DNA of 13,051 nt from Candidatus Dojkabacteria bacterium (GCA_020429465.1 JAGQLH010000035.1:1-13051); one strand, 5' to 3'; positions 1 through 7,400 are shown, counted from the first letter of the stretch. The notes: a model not told the origin generated them from the letters alone. Numbers and translations are program-made.

Positions 1-16
1 TTTATTTCTCATAGTG

Positions 17-44
17 ATACTACTAATAAATTAGATAGTTCCAA
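17..44 (-). promoter_or_regulatory. Possible divergent promoter at left edge
   Basis: Read on the minus strand there is a TTGGAA box (39-44), a 16-nt spacer and a TAGTAT box (17-22), followed after 4 nt by an ATG (12 down to 10) that would open a gene leaving the window to the left. The close -10-to-ATG spacing matches the leaderless arrangement seen at other starts here. Only four codons of the putative gene are visible, so it cannot be confirmed. Confidence 0.25.
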
Positions 45-109
45 CGTTTTGCGATGTAATAATAACAAATTCTGCCGTATTTAATCCAGATACTAAATTG
101 ACGTAGCAA

Positions 110-148
110 TTGCAATATCAGACAATGAGTATAGAATTAAACTATTCT
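110..148 (+). promoter_or_regulatory. Candidate promoter(s) for the 153 gene
   Basis: Two alternatives are visible. TTGCAA (110-115), a 16-nt gap and TAGAAT (132-137) would start transcription near 144 and leave a leader of about 9 nt. TATTCT (143-148) lies only 4 nt before the ATG and would give an essentially leaderless message. No Shine-Dalgarno motif precedes the ATG, which fits either choice. The boxes are imperfect and the region is AT-rich, so this is tentative. Confidence 0.3.
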
Positions 149-152
149 CTTT

Positions 153-833
153 ATGAAATTATTATCTGGGATTAAAAAAATTGGTTACTTTGAGGAAAAA
201 TCGGTGTACTTCAACTGGGACGAAATAAATCATGTTTCTGAATCATACTTCAAAAAAGATGAATTTATCCATTCATTTCGAATTCTAGCAACCATACTGA
301 TTTTTATAGTGCTAGGTCTACTGCTAATTAATGAAATAGGTGCAGGTGAGTTACCGTTCTTCGACTTCTCCTCAATCCAAGGTACAAATCCTATGATTAT
401 ACTGCTCCTCATAAGCATACTTCTCTTTAGCGCTGTTAATCTTCCACAAAAAAAACAATCCAATAAATTTACACCTGGACTTAATTCTATTTTTATTAAT
501 ACAGTCCTTTCAAAAGGCGCTCGAAAAATTTTAGCGCATGTGTTTACTGCACCGAGTGGGTACATTGATGAGATCTTTACTCAATCAATCGAAGAATACT
601 ATCCAAAGTTTGCACATTCTGTAGCACATGTCCTAGGGGTCAGTTCATTATCTGAATGTATACACCTTATAGAATTTAAGGAAAAACGATATTGGATAGA
701 AACTATACTTCTTGATTCATTACAGCTTGCTACCAATACCAATAGTCCCCAAATTACACCAGAATTATTATTTTTCGCTTTCCTCTACCAGCATATAGAT
801 CCTGCAAAAGTGCAAGAACTTTTCCCTCAATAG
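153..833 (+). CDS. Two-TM membrane protein with Clp-N-like C-terminal helix, unknown function
   Basis: I do not recognise this 226-residue protein as a named family. It has a charged cytosolic-looking N-terminus (1-41), a hydrophobic helix at about 43-61, a short loop with acidic and aromatic residues, a second hydrophobic helix at about 80-98, and a soluble C-terminal domain of about 125 residues. Both termini are therefore likely on the same side of the membrane. Residues 184-214 (LDSLQLATNTNSPQITPELL and the following FFAFLYQ) resemble a helix-loop-helix repeat of the Clp N-terminal domain, where an Ala-rich helix precedes an 'I-x-P/T-E-H/L-LL' turn. That is a weak resemblance, not a domain assignment. 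The ATG at 153 has no Shine-Dalgarno motif. The next gene starts 34 nt downstream with its own TATAAT box. It could be a substrate-recruiting membrane adaptor, but nothing shows a partner. Confidence 0.7.
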   Translation: MKLLSGIKKIGYFEEKSVYFNWDEINHVSESYFKKDEFIHSFRILATILIFIVLGLLLINEIGAGELPFFDFSSIQGTNPMIILLLISILLFSAVNLPQKKQSNKFTPGLNSIFINTVLSKGARKILAHVFTAPSGYIDEIFTQSIEEYYPKFAHSVAHVLGVSSLSECIHLIEFKEKRYWIETILLDSLQLATNTNSPQITPELLFFAFLYQHIDPAKVQELFPQ

Positions 834-862
834 TTTTCATTGATAGTCCTATAGTGTATAAT
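834..862 (+). promoter_or_regulatory. Leaderless-type promoter for the 868 gene
   Basis: A perfect TATAAT lies at 857-862 with a TTTTCA -35-like box at 834-839 (17-nt spacer). The expected start of transcription, about 7 nt after the -10 box, falls on the ATG at 868, so the mRNA should have no 5' leader. The -35 box begins immediately after the TAG stop of the preceding gene. Confidence 0.55.
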
Positions 863-867
863 GAACT

Positions 868-1605
868 ATGCTTCAAGATGTATATATGCCACAAGACATT
901 ACGGACGAAACTCCAATAGTGGAGGCTGACGGTTACGCCCTAACGAAACCTCATTTCAATTTTTGGATTACAGAGATTGACACACAAATTGAGGAGCAGG
1001 AGATACTCAGAGAGCACGATTACACATTCCGACACTCCCCTGCAGATATCTTGCCCATAGCCATCTCGCACTACAATCGTAATACGCCTGATCAAGGAAA
1101 TAGAATCCTTGATACTGCTTACCTCTACTATCCTATCTTAAGTCCATACATCGTAAAAATTAAAGAACATGCACAGAGTGTAGACTATGATCCAGAAGTA
1201 CTTTTAACTCTTTCGACTAGTGATCTTTTTGAGAAAGAAGAACTTACCCACTTACATATGGAATTGGAAGATTTGAAAGAAGCAGCAAATACACTATTAG
1301 ATCATAAAAAGCCCTCATTTGAAGTGGAGAAACATGCTATGCATGAAGTTTATAAAATACATAGTGCAAGATGCATGAAAGATTTTAGGTATGTAGCGGT
1401 CAATACTATTCAATTATTAGAAAAAAACTCAACTACACATTTACCACTTTACTTTCTCAAACAAATTAAAGATTTACTTATAGAATCACATCATCATCTT
1501 TTTAACGAACCTTGGGATATGCTACTAGGCGCATTGAATCCTTCTTTAAATTTCCCTGGGAAACTTATACTACTCCCCCCAGTAGAAGCAGAATCACACC
1601 CCTAG
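868..1605 (+). CDS. Helical soluble protein, unknown; probably the N-terminal part of a frameshifted gene
   Basis: The 245-residue product has no signal peptide or membrane helix and is rich in helix-forming, acidic and His residues. Recognisable stretches are a helix at about 122-145 (EKEELTHLHMELEDLKEAAN) and a run of amphipathic helices at 151-212. No catalytic motif is evident. The last eight residues after about position 237 look unlike the rest: they lie just past six C (1575-1580). If one base were restored there, the frame would pass into the ORF ending at 1877 and give a 336-residue protein with a TPR-like C-terminus. The ATG is chosen because TATAAT sits 5 nt before it, giving a leaderless transcript, and there is no ribosome-binding site. 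As printed, the gene ends at TAG 1603-1605. Function unknown; the frame break may be real or an assembly error. Confidence 0.65.
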   Translation: MLQDVYMPQDITDETPIVEADGYALTKPHFNFWITEIDTQIEEQEILREHDYTFRHSPADILPIAISHYNRNTPDQGNRILDTAYLYYPILSPYIVKIKEHAQSVDYDPEVLLTLSTSDLFEKEELTHLHMELEDLKEAANTLLDHKKPSFEVEKHAMHEVYKIHSARCMKDFRYVAVNTIQLLEKNSTTHLPLYFLKQIKDLLIESHHHLFNEPWDMLLGALNPSLNFPGKLILLPPVEAESHP

Positions 1606-1877
1606 AAAAACCTTTCCTTCCTGGTTCGAACTTACTAGCTCAGAAAAATTTCTCTGGATCAGAGCTATATCAACAGACAAAAATAGTCATAGGAGTTGCT
1701 CAAACTGCAAGAAGTATAGGAGAATTTGCAGAAGCTCTTGAGCTTTTAGAAAAAGCGTTGGATAAACTAACCCCAAACAACCAATTGCATGAGAGTCTGA
1801 TAAATACAATACATACTGAAATAGCATACACAAAGACTTACAAAATAATAGTTAAGCCACTTATAGTTTTCCTGTAA
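1512..1877 (+). pseudogene. Downstream fragment of the frameshifted gene, TPR-like
   Basis: This frame overlaps the preceding gene by 94 nt and is offset by -1. The ATG at 1512 is probably not used: the first 20 or so residues are the out-of-frame reading of the upstream gene, and nothing resembling a ribosome-binding site or promoter precedes it. From about 1581 onward the translation looks like real protein. Residues 62-90 fit the pattern of a tetratricopeptide (TPR) helix pair (IGEFAEALELLEKALDKL, then TPNN), followed by another helix. The simplest reading is that it is the C-terminal 100 residues of the gene starting at 868, separated from it by loss of one C in the six-C run at 1575-1580. 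A -1 ribosomal frameshift or an independent small gene are alternatives. It ends in TAA; the 204 nt that follow hold no convincing gene. Confidence 0.5.
1575..1580 (+). repeat. Six-C tract at the apparent frameshift
   Basis: CCCCCC in an otherwise AT-rich gene, lying inside the 94-nt window where the two frames overlap. Adding one C joins the frames as ...LILLPPSRSRITPLEKPF..., with no stop until 1877. This is the most likely slippage or base-loss point. Confidence 0.5.
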
Positions 1878-2046
1878 TAATACTCTCCAAGTCTCGTATT
1901 ACAGTTAGGAAGGTGTGCTATGCTATTACGGTAAAAATTCTGCTCTTCTACGTTACCGAGATGGTATAACCAAACAACTAAAAAGTATCAATATTTTTAA
2001 TAAAAACAGCTTCTAGAAACCCTTTACTGAAACACATACTATAAGA

Positions 2047-2057
2047 TATAATATACT
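2047..2057 (+). promoter_or_regulatory. -10 region upstream of the efflux operon
   Basis: Overlapping TATAAT (2047-2052) and TATACT (2052-2057) boxes give predicted starts near 2059 or 2064, leaving an 18-23 nt leader before the GTG at 2082. No good -35 box is visible. The upstream gap 1878-2046 otherwise contains only a weak stem, CGGTAA (1929-1934) with TTACCG (1953-1958) around an 18-nt loop, and I assign no function to it. Confidence 0.45.
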
Positions 2058-2081
2058 TTGTTTACTTAATAACACGCATAC

Positions 2082-3584
2082 GTGATAAACCACTTTTACA
2101 AACAATACGGACGAATTACTTGGTTGATTATTGTTGCCTCTCTCATGGTTGCAGTACTTTACCTCAACTATGTCAGTGATATCGTAGGACCAATTGATGA
2201 TTCAATTGTGGAGGAAACTCCCCTACTTGTTAGTGCATTAGAGATTGGAGAGAATGATGTATATACAAAAGTTATCGCAACCGTGGACAATAATAATAAA
2301 ATCACTCTAACATCCCTAAGTTCTGGTATCGTCAATCGACTACGAGCAGATGCTGGTGACGACCTCAAGGAAGAAGACGAAATCCTAATACTTACTGATA
2401 CTTACACAGGGGAAAATATGTATGAGCTACAAATAGAGCTTGCAGAAAAGCAACTGGAAACAGCTCAGGAACAACTTCAAGGACTTGATAAAACAGAAGA
2501 TGAACAACAAGATCTTGCTGATGAGCAACTCGATGATTTCCTAGAGCGTCAGGAACTAATGAAAAAACAACTTACAGATATTAATAAACAAATTCTTGAA
2601 ATGGAAGCGATGGTAGTTGATATCCAAGACTACTTAAATAATCTCATTGCATTTGAGCAAGAAATAAAAAATAACACAAACGACTTTACCGAAGACCAAT
2701 TGGTCATTCAAAATCGTGGAGCAATCCTCCAACAACAATCAGTCCTTATGCAGCAACAATCTGCACTTGATTCTCTTATCCAACAACGTGATTTACTTGA
2801 ATATCAGACTAACTCTAATACCCCTAGCGAAGAGATAGCAGAATTAACGAATGAGATCACAAAAGAACAAATTAAAAGCCAGATTGATCTTGCTAAATTG
2901 GGAGTAGAGAGCGCTGAACTCCAATTAGAATTAACAAAAGCTCAAGCTGATTTACACACGGTGAGAGCCCCAATTGATGGGACCTTAGAACAAATCATTC
3001 CGAAAGAAGGTGAGTATGTTTCTCCAGGTCAAGCAATTGCAATTATAAATGGTAAATTAGACTTAGTACTAAAAGCCAAAGTCTCAGCAGACATTGCGTT
3101 ACAAGTCGATGAAGGTGGAAATGCTATTGTCACAATTGACGAGGTCAACTACAAAGCTAAAGTAGACCATGTGTCCAAAGTTCCTGTAGAAGGAAATTTC
3201 TACGAGATTCTGATCTCACCTGGGAATGCCCTTGAAGAGATCGTGCAAATTGGTTCTTCATTTGAGATTCAACTTCCAATTGCTACTGAGGGAGAAGATA
3301 ATCAGGATGATGAAATCTACGTTCCGCTAGATAGTGTATTTAAAACAAATATTTCCGAATATGTATTTGTAGTTGAAGATGGAGTAGCTACTGAACGAGC
3401 AGTAACCACAGGAACGATCCTTGGGAACCAAATTCGCATAGAGACTGGATTGTCACAGGGTGACCTTGTCATTCTAGATAGGCGGGTAATTCCTGGTCAA
3501 AAAATCGAAATTATCCCTACCGAAGAATCAACTGAGTTAGTGGAAGAAACAGAGACTTCTGATTCAGAAGAAACTCCCGAATAA
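2082..3584 (+). CDS. RND/HlyD-type membrane-fusion (periplasmic adaptor) protein
   Basis: This 500-residue protein is the adaptor of a tripartite-type exporter and is anchored in the cytoplasmic membrane facing outward. It has one N-terminal anchor helix (about 13-29), the first half of the lipoyl/barrel-sandwich domain (about 60-107, with TSLSSGIVNRLRADAGDDLK), a long coiled-coil hairpin (about 112-290, unusually Gln-rich at 216-236), the second lipoyl half (VRAPIDGTLEQIIPKEGEYV at 294-313), a beta-barrel domain (about 325-400), a membrane-proximal domain (about 410-478) and an acidic tail (481-500). The coiled coil is long for the family, as in adaptors spanning a thick envelope. The start is GTG; an in-frame TAA at 2070-2072 excludes anything earlier, and later starts would cut the anchor. 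The RND permease follows 20 nt downstream, so the two are almost certainly one operon. Substrate unknown. Confidence 0.88.
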   Translation: MINHFYKQYGRITWLIIVASLMVAVLYLNYVSDIVGPIDDSIVEETPLLVSALEIGENDVYTKVIATVDNNNKITLTSLSSGIVNRLRADAGDDLKEEDEILILTDTYTGENMYELQIELAEKQLETAQEQLQGLDKTEDEQQDLADEQLDDFLERQELMKKQLTDINKQILEMEAMVVDIQDYLNNLIAFEQEIKNNTNDFTEDQLVIQNRGAILQQQSVLMQQQSALDSLIQQRDLLEYQTNSNTPSEEIAELTNEITKEQIKSQIDLAKLGVESAELQLELTKAQADLHTVRAPIDGTLEQIIPKEGEYVSPGQAIAIINGKLDLVLKAKVSADIALQVDEGGNAIVTIDEVNYKAKVDHVSKVPVEGNFYEILISPGNALEEIVQIGSSFEIQLPIATEGEDNQDDEIYVPLDSVFKTNISEYVFVVEDGVATERAVTTGTILGNQIRIETGLSQGDLVILDRRVIPGQKIEIIPTEESTELVEETETSDSEETPE

Positions 3585-3604
3585 TCATTAGGACAGATCT
3601 TACT

Positions 3605-6600
3605 ATGGAATCATCTGATTCACAATATCTTGATAAAATAACATTCGACCCTGCTCTATTAAAATCATTAATGGCAGGTTTAATACGCAATACACGGCTT
3701 ATTGTTCTCATCCTTATTACGTTGATTACTCTTGGTGTGTATTCATTTTCTACACTCCCTCGCGAAACAAATCCCGAGATCAATATTCCTATCGTACTAG
3801 CAAATGTTCCATTTCCGGGTGCGAACCCTACAGATATTGAAGAACTAATTATAAAACCTATTGAAAATGAGGTTGTTGATATTGAAGGAATTGATTCAAT
3901 TAACTCAAATGCTACAACAGGCCTTGGTTCAGTGACAATCACATTCGTAGCTTCAAAAGATATTGATAAGGCAGTAGATGAAGTCCAAGACAGAATCGAT
4001 ATTCTTCAGTTTCCTGAAGATGCTCTCGATCCGATCATTCAAAAATTGGATTTCAATCAAATAGCGGTTCTTGACGTACTCCTCTATAGTGATATCGACA
4101 GGATAAGTCTTAGTAAAGTTGCAAAGGAAATAAAGGAAGATTTAGAAGCAACCACAGAAGTATCTTCTGTAACGACATTTGGTTACGCAGAAGAACAAAT
4201 TTCCGTCGACCTAGACCTTGATCAATTACAAAATTTCGGAATTACACCTGCTGACATTATTCGTGTACTACAAAATAACGATATAACATTCCCTTCGGGT
4301 ACAGTCTCAATAAATGATGTTCGCTATCAAGTCTCTATCGACAACTCTTTTAAAACTATTGAGGATGTTCGTAATCAAAGTTTACATGTAGACGGACAAA
4401 CTATCCCACTTCAAGAAATAGCTGACATACGCTATGAACAAGCTGAGGGGACAAATGAAGTAGAATTCATTGCCTCGGATGGACTCAAAAGTAATGCTAT
4501 TCAGCTCCAGATTCTAAAATCAGATACGGTTGATATTCAAGAAGCGGTAGAAGTAGCACAAGAAGAGATAAATCGAATTCAAAATGAGTATCCGAATATA
4601 CATGTTAAAGAGCTCGAAAATTTTTCTGACGAAATTGATACACAGTTCGGTGATTTGTTTGATAATTTTGCAACTACAATACTATTAGTCTTTGCCATAC
4701 TATTCATATTTTTGGGACTCAAACAAGCCTCAATAGCATCAATATCAATCCCGCTAACATTCCTTTCTGCGTTTACAATTATGCAGTTTACTGGGATTAC
4801 ACTTAACTTTTTGTCGTTATTCTCACTTCTACTTGCACTAGGACTGGTGGTAGATGATGCAATTGTTATTGTATCCGCATACACCATGTATAGAAGAAGT
4901 GAAAAATTTAAGTCTCCAATTGAAGTTGGACTTATGGTTTTCAAAGATTTTAAAGTACCCATTTATACAACCACACTAACAACTGTATGGGCGTTTGTTC
5001 CTCTACTCTTGTCGAGTGGGATAATCGGTGAATTTATCAAATCAATACCCATTGTAGTTACTGCAACATTACTTTCATCCACATCGATTGCCGTATTTAT
5101 CAACATTCCGTTGGTCGTAATTCTTGATAAATTAAAACTCCCAGCTCGAGTTGTATTTTTCCTATTCTTTACCGCATTACTTCTAGGTTTATGCTTTTTA
5201 AGTAATCTCATTTTATTCTCTGCAATAGGTGTAGTATCACCAGGGCAAGTATTTTTACGACTATCATTACTAATAGCATTATTTATAAGCGGCATTTGGG
5301 TATTTATAAATAGGAAGACACTCTTTTCTCCTAAGCGTGAAGTGTTTGCAACTGTACGAACTGCGAAAAAGAAACATAGCTCTAGAATCCAAAATTACCT
5401 CGATAATGGAATCGTAGATTTTAGTAGAATTCGTGATAAATATGGGAAGCTACTTCACAAAGTACTTTTCACACCTCGTCTTCAAATAACTATCATCATA
5501 GCTACAGCAGTTTTCGTGGTCGGAAGTTTCATGCTAGTAATTCTTGGATTAACAAGTGTTGAACTATTTCCTTCTGAAGATACCGATAAGCTCTACGTAA
5601 CCTTAGAAGGCCCGAGTGGCTGGAGCGAAGACAGAATTAGGAATGAACTCATAACAGCAAGCGAAATAGCCTTGGATAATGAAGATGTAATCGATATAAC
5701 GAGTATAAATGGACTTACTATCAAATCGGATTTGAGCGTCCAACGAGGAGACAACCTTGGATACCTTATCCTACAACTAGACGAAAATTCACCCCGATCA
5801 AACTATGTAATCGCCAATGAATTAAAACCACAATTACGAAGTAGTATGTCAATAAAATCAAATGTTATAACTATCGGTAATGGAGGCCCACCTACCGGTG
5901 CGGATATCCAGGTAAATATAAGCGGGGATGAACTCGATGTACTTGAAAGTATAGCTAATGATTTTATTGAAGTTCTTGAAGATAATCAAAATGCCGATAA
6001 TGTCGAAAGTTCACTTGTACAATCTCCAGGACAAATAGCAATCAAATTTAACCATGTTGAGATGGCACGAAGAAATATCTCTGCTATTGAAGTGGCGGGT
6101 TGGCTTCGAACTATTATTTCCGGTAGTGAGGTTGGAGAAATTGGGAGCGGAACTGAAGAAATTGATATTCTTGTATCCTCAACCAATGATATTAGTATCG
6201 ATAGAATCGAAAACCTTAGACTTCCAAGCGTATTCGGAGAATATAGCTTGCGAGAAATTGCAGAGGTGAGACTAGAAACAAGTCCAGAACAAATAGAACG
6301 TTTAGACCGGGAACGAATCGTTCGTGTAACTGCAGCTTCTGGTGATATGAGCGCGAGTCAACTTTTTAGAGAGCTTCTTCCAGAATTTGAAGCAATAGAG
6401 ATACCTGAGGGATACGAATGGTCAATTGGTGGAGAAAATGAACAATTTGCAGAATCAACAACAGATATCATTAGACAGATGAATATTGCCTTTCTACTCA
6501 TATTAATTACTGTTATCCTTCAACTCAACTCATTTAGGAAAGCTGCATTAGTATTAAGTATTATTCCACTTGCTGTAGCAGGTGTATTCTTTGGATTCAC

Positions 6601-6805
6601 ACTATTTGGTATTCCCCTTTCGTTTCCAGCACTTATTGGGGTACTTTCCTTATTTGGAATTGTAGTAAATAATTCGATTATGCTTATGGAAAAAATAAAT
6701 CGAAATCATGAGGTAGGCCTCAATTTCTATGAAGGGATTATTGATGCATGTACCTCTAGAATAGACACGATATTTTTCACAACAGCAACTACAGTAATTG
6801 GATAA
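3605..6805 (+). CDS. RND-family efflux permease (HAE1/AcrB-like), cut short by an in-frame stop
   Basis: The 1066 residues before the stop form a recognisable proton-driven RND transporter. TM1 is at about 31-50, followed by the conserved LPRETNPEINIP (51-62) and the first porter domain (51-350). TM2-TM6 lie at 355-510. TM4 keeps the paired proton-relay aspartates (LGLVVDDAIVIV, D417 and D418). TM7 is at 628-650, the second porter domain at 651-955, and TM8-TM10 follow with VNNSI (1021-1025), the form seen in HAE1 members instead of the AcrB lysine. The stop falls within TM11, after TTATTVIG, so TM12 is missing. The same frame continues for 53 conserved codons to 6967. An extra pair of membrane helices (about 515-569) sits in the central cytoplasmic region. 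AGGA at 3590-3593 is a weak ribosome-binding site, 11 nt before the ATG. It pairs with the adaptor upstream; no outer-membrane factor is seen. Confidence 0.9.
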   Translation: MESSDSQYLDKITFDPALLKSLMAGLIRNTRLIVLILITLITLGVYSFSTLPRETNPEINIPIVLANVPFPGANPTDIEELIIKPIENEVVDIEGIDSINSNATTGLGSVTITFVASKDIDKAVDEVQDRIDILQFPEDALDPIIQKLDFNQIAVLDVLLYSDIDRISLSKVAKEIKEDLEATTEVSSVTTFGYAEEQISVDLDLDQLQNFGITPADIIRVLQNNDITFPSGTVSINDVRYQVSIDNSFKTIEDVRNQSLHVDGQTIPLQEIADIRYEQAEGTNEVEFIASDGLKSNAIQLQILKSDTVDIQEAVEVAQEEINRIQNEYPNIHVKELENFSDEIDTQFGDLFDNFATTILLVFAILFIFLGLKQASIASISIPLTFLSAFTIMQFTGITLNFLSLFSLLLALGLVVDDAIVIVSAYTMYRRSEKFKSPIEVGLMVFKDFKVPIYTTTLTTVWAFVPLLLSSGIIGEFIKSIPIVVTATLLSSTSIAVFINIPLVVILDKLKLPARVVFFLFFTALLLGLCFLSNLILFSAIGVVSPGQVFLRLSLLIALFISGIWVFINRKTLFSPKREVFATVRTAKKKHSSRIQNYLDNGIVDFSRIRDKYGKLLHKVLFTPRLQITIIIATAVFVVGSFMLVILGLTSVELFPSEDTDKLYVTLEGPSGWSEDRIRNELITASEIALDNEDVIDITSINGLTIKSDLSVQRGDNLGYLILQLDENSPRSNYVIANELKPQLRSSMSIKSNVITIGNGGPPTGADIQVNISGDELDVLESIANDFIEVLEDNQNADNVESSLVQSPGQIAIKFNHVEMARRNISAIEVAGWLRTIISGSEVGEIGSGTEEIDILVSSTNDISIDRIENLRLPSVFGEYSLREIAEVRLETSPEQIERLDRERIVRVTAASGDMSASQLFRELLPEFEAIEIPEGYEWSIGGENEQFAESTTDIIRQMNIAFLLILITVILQLNSFRKAALVLSIIPLAVAGVFFGFTLFGIPLSFPALIGVLSLFGIVVNNSIMLMEKINRNHEVGLNFYEGIIDACTSRIDTIFFTTATTVIG

Positions 6806-6967
6806 TTACCTATTAGTATTTCAGATCCCTTCTGGAGAGGACTTGGAGGAGCAATTATTGCTGGACTCTCAGTATCTGGTATCCTTATCTTAATAATACT
6901 TCCAATACTCTACGCATACATCTTTGACGAAAAAAGATGGAACAAGATTTCGAAGAAAGTTGCATAA
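6806..6967 (+). pseudogene. C-terminal end of the RND permease beyond the premature TAA
   Basis: In the same frame as the permease, the 53 codons after the TAA (6803-6805) run without a stop to TAA 6965-6967. They encode typical RND C-terminal sequence: LPISISDPFWRGLGGAIIAG, then a hydrophobic TM12 and a short basic tail ending KKVA. Family members usually have a leucine where the TAA stands, and TTA to TAA is a single substitution. There is no start codon or ribosome-binding site for independent translation. Either the stop is a recent nonsense mutation or sequence error, or it is read through. The full gene would then be 3605-6967, 1120 residues. Confidence 0.85.
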
Positions 6968-7005
6968 AATTGTAATATAAAAAATTTTTCCTCGTTAGAT
7001 ATTTT

Positions 7006-7032
7006 GTAAGCTTACTTTGGGTACTCTAGAGT
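7006..7032. repeat. Two adjacent 10-bp perfect palindromes upstream of hpf
   Basis: GTAAGCTTAC (7006-7015) and ACTCTAGAGT (7023-7032) are each perfectly self-complementary, separated by 7 bp and centred 17 bp apart. They lie in the 97-nt gap between the RND gene and the HPF gene, just upstream of the likely -10 region. With no loop they cannot act as a terminator. A dimeric regulator site is possible but unproven. Confidence 0.4.
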
Positions 7033-7048
7033 CGCACTTTGATTAATT

Positions 7049-7057
7049 TGTTACCCT
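7049..7057 (+). promoter_or_regulatory. Possible extended -10 promoter of hpf
   Basis: TG-t-TACCCT (7049-7057) has the extended -10 layout with a weak hexamer. The predicted transcription start, near 7064, is adjacent to the ATG at 7065, so the mRNA would be leaderless. No Shine-Dalgarno motif precedes the gene. Confidence 0.35.
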
Positions 7058-7064
7058 CTTTCCT

Positions 7065-7400
7065 ATGCACGTTCATGTACATTGGGGCAATGTTGTAGAG
7101 AATGCTCAAGTAAGTGATAAACACATACAGTCAGTAATTCAAAAGAATCTCACCAAAATTTCGAGATTTCTTAAGAAAATTGATTCTTCAACTGTTCATA
7201 TCAATATTCACTTTGCCTACGATGCACGAAAGAAAAGGTACACGGTAGTACTTTATTTTGTTACACCGAAATCACAACTTCATATTACAGAAGAAGGGTT
7301 TTCTCTTGAGGAAACAATCAAGTCTTCTGTACATAGTCTGAGACGCAGATTTAGAAAAGCAAAAGAAAAGAAGATTACTCTAAATCGTAAGCGTAGTTAA
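7065..7400 (+). CDS. hpf: Short ribosome hibernation promoting factor (HPF/RaiA, S30AE family)
   Basis: Proteins of this family bind the decoding region of the 30S subunit in the 70S ribosome during stasis and block translation. The 111 residues fit the beta-alpha-beta-beta-beta-alpha S30AE fold: first strand at 2-7, helix at about 18-38, strands at 43-50 and 57-66 and 71-75, and the last helix at 79-100. The last helix ends in a strongly basic segment (SLRRRFRKAKEKK, 91-103) as expected for rRNA contact. The length is that of short HPF or RaiA; the dimerisation domain of long HPF is absent, so 100S dimer formation cannot be assumed. The gene stands alone between a promoter region with palindromes and a strong terminator, so it is a monocistronic unit suited to separate growth-phase control. 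HPF and RaiA cannot be separated from sequence reading alone. Confidence 0.85.
   Translation: MHVHVHWGNVVENAQVSDKHIQSVIQKNLTKISRFLKKIDSSTVHINIHFAYDARKKRYTVVLYFVTPKSQLHITEEGFSLEETIKSSVHSLRRRFRKAKEKKITLNRKRS

Noticed and set aside
1616..1640. tRNA-like GGTTCGAAC sequence
   Set aside because: The T-loop-like string has no pairing T-stem, and no acceptor or anticodon arm is found upstream; it lies in the coding frame ending at 1877.
1929..1958. CGGTAA/TTACCG stem as a terminator
   Set aside because: Only 6 bp with an 18-nt loop and no T-tract follows, so it does not meet intrinsic terminator form.
4579..5295. Minus-strand open frames opposite the RND gene
   Set aside because: They lie antisense to a clearly conserved transporter, have low-complexity Ser/Ile/Thr-rich translations and no start signals.
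6054..6269. Alternative-frame ORF inside the RND second porter domain
   Set aside because: It overlaps conserved RND sequence entirely and has no family resemblance or start signal.
6803..6805. Stop-codon reassignment (TAA or TGA as sense) to explain the RND interruption
   Set aside because: TAA ends many other genes here, and TGA ends recJ and the DUF2085 gene with no in-frame TGA inside long genes. A single-site change is simpler.
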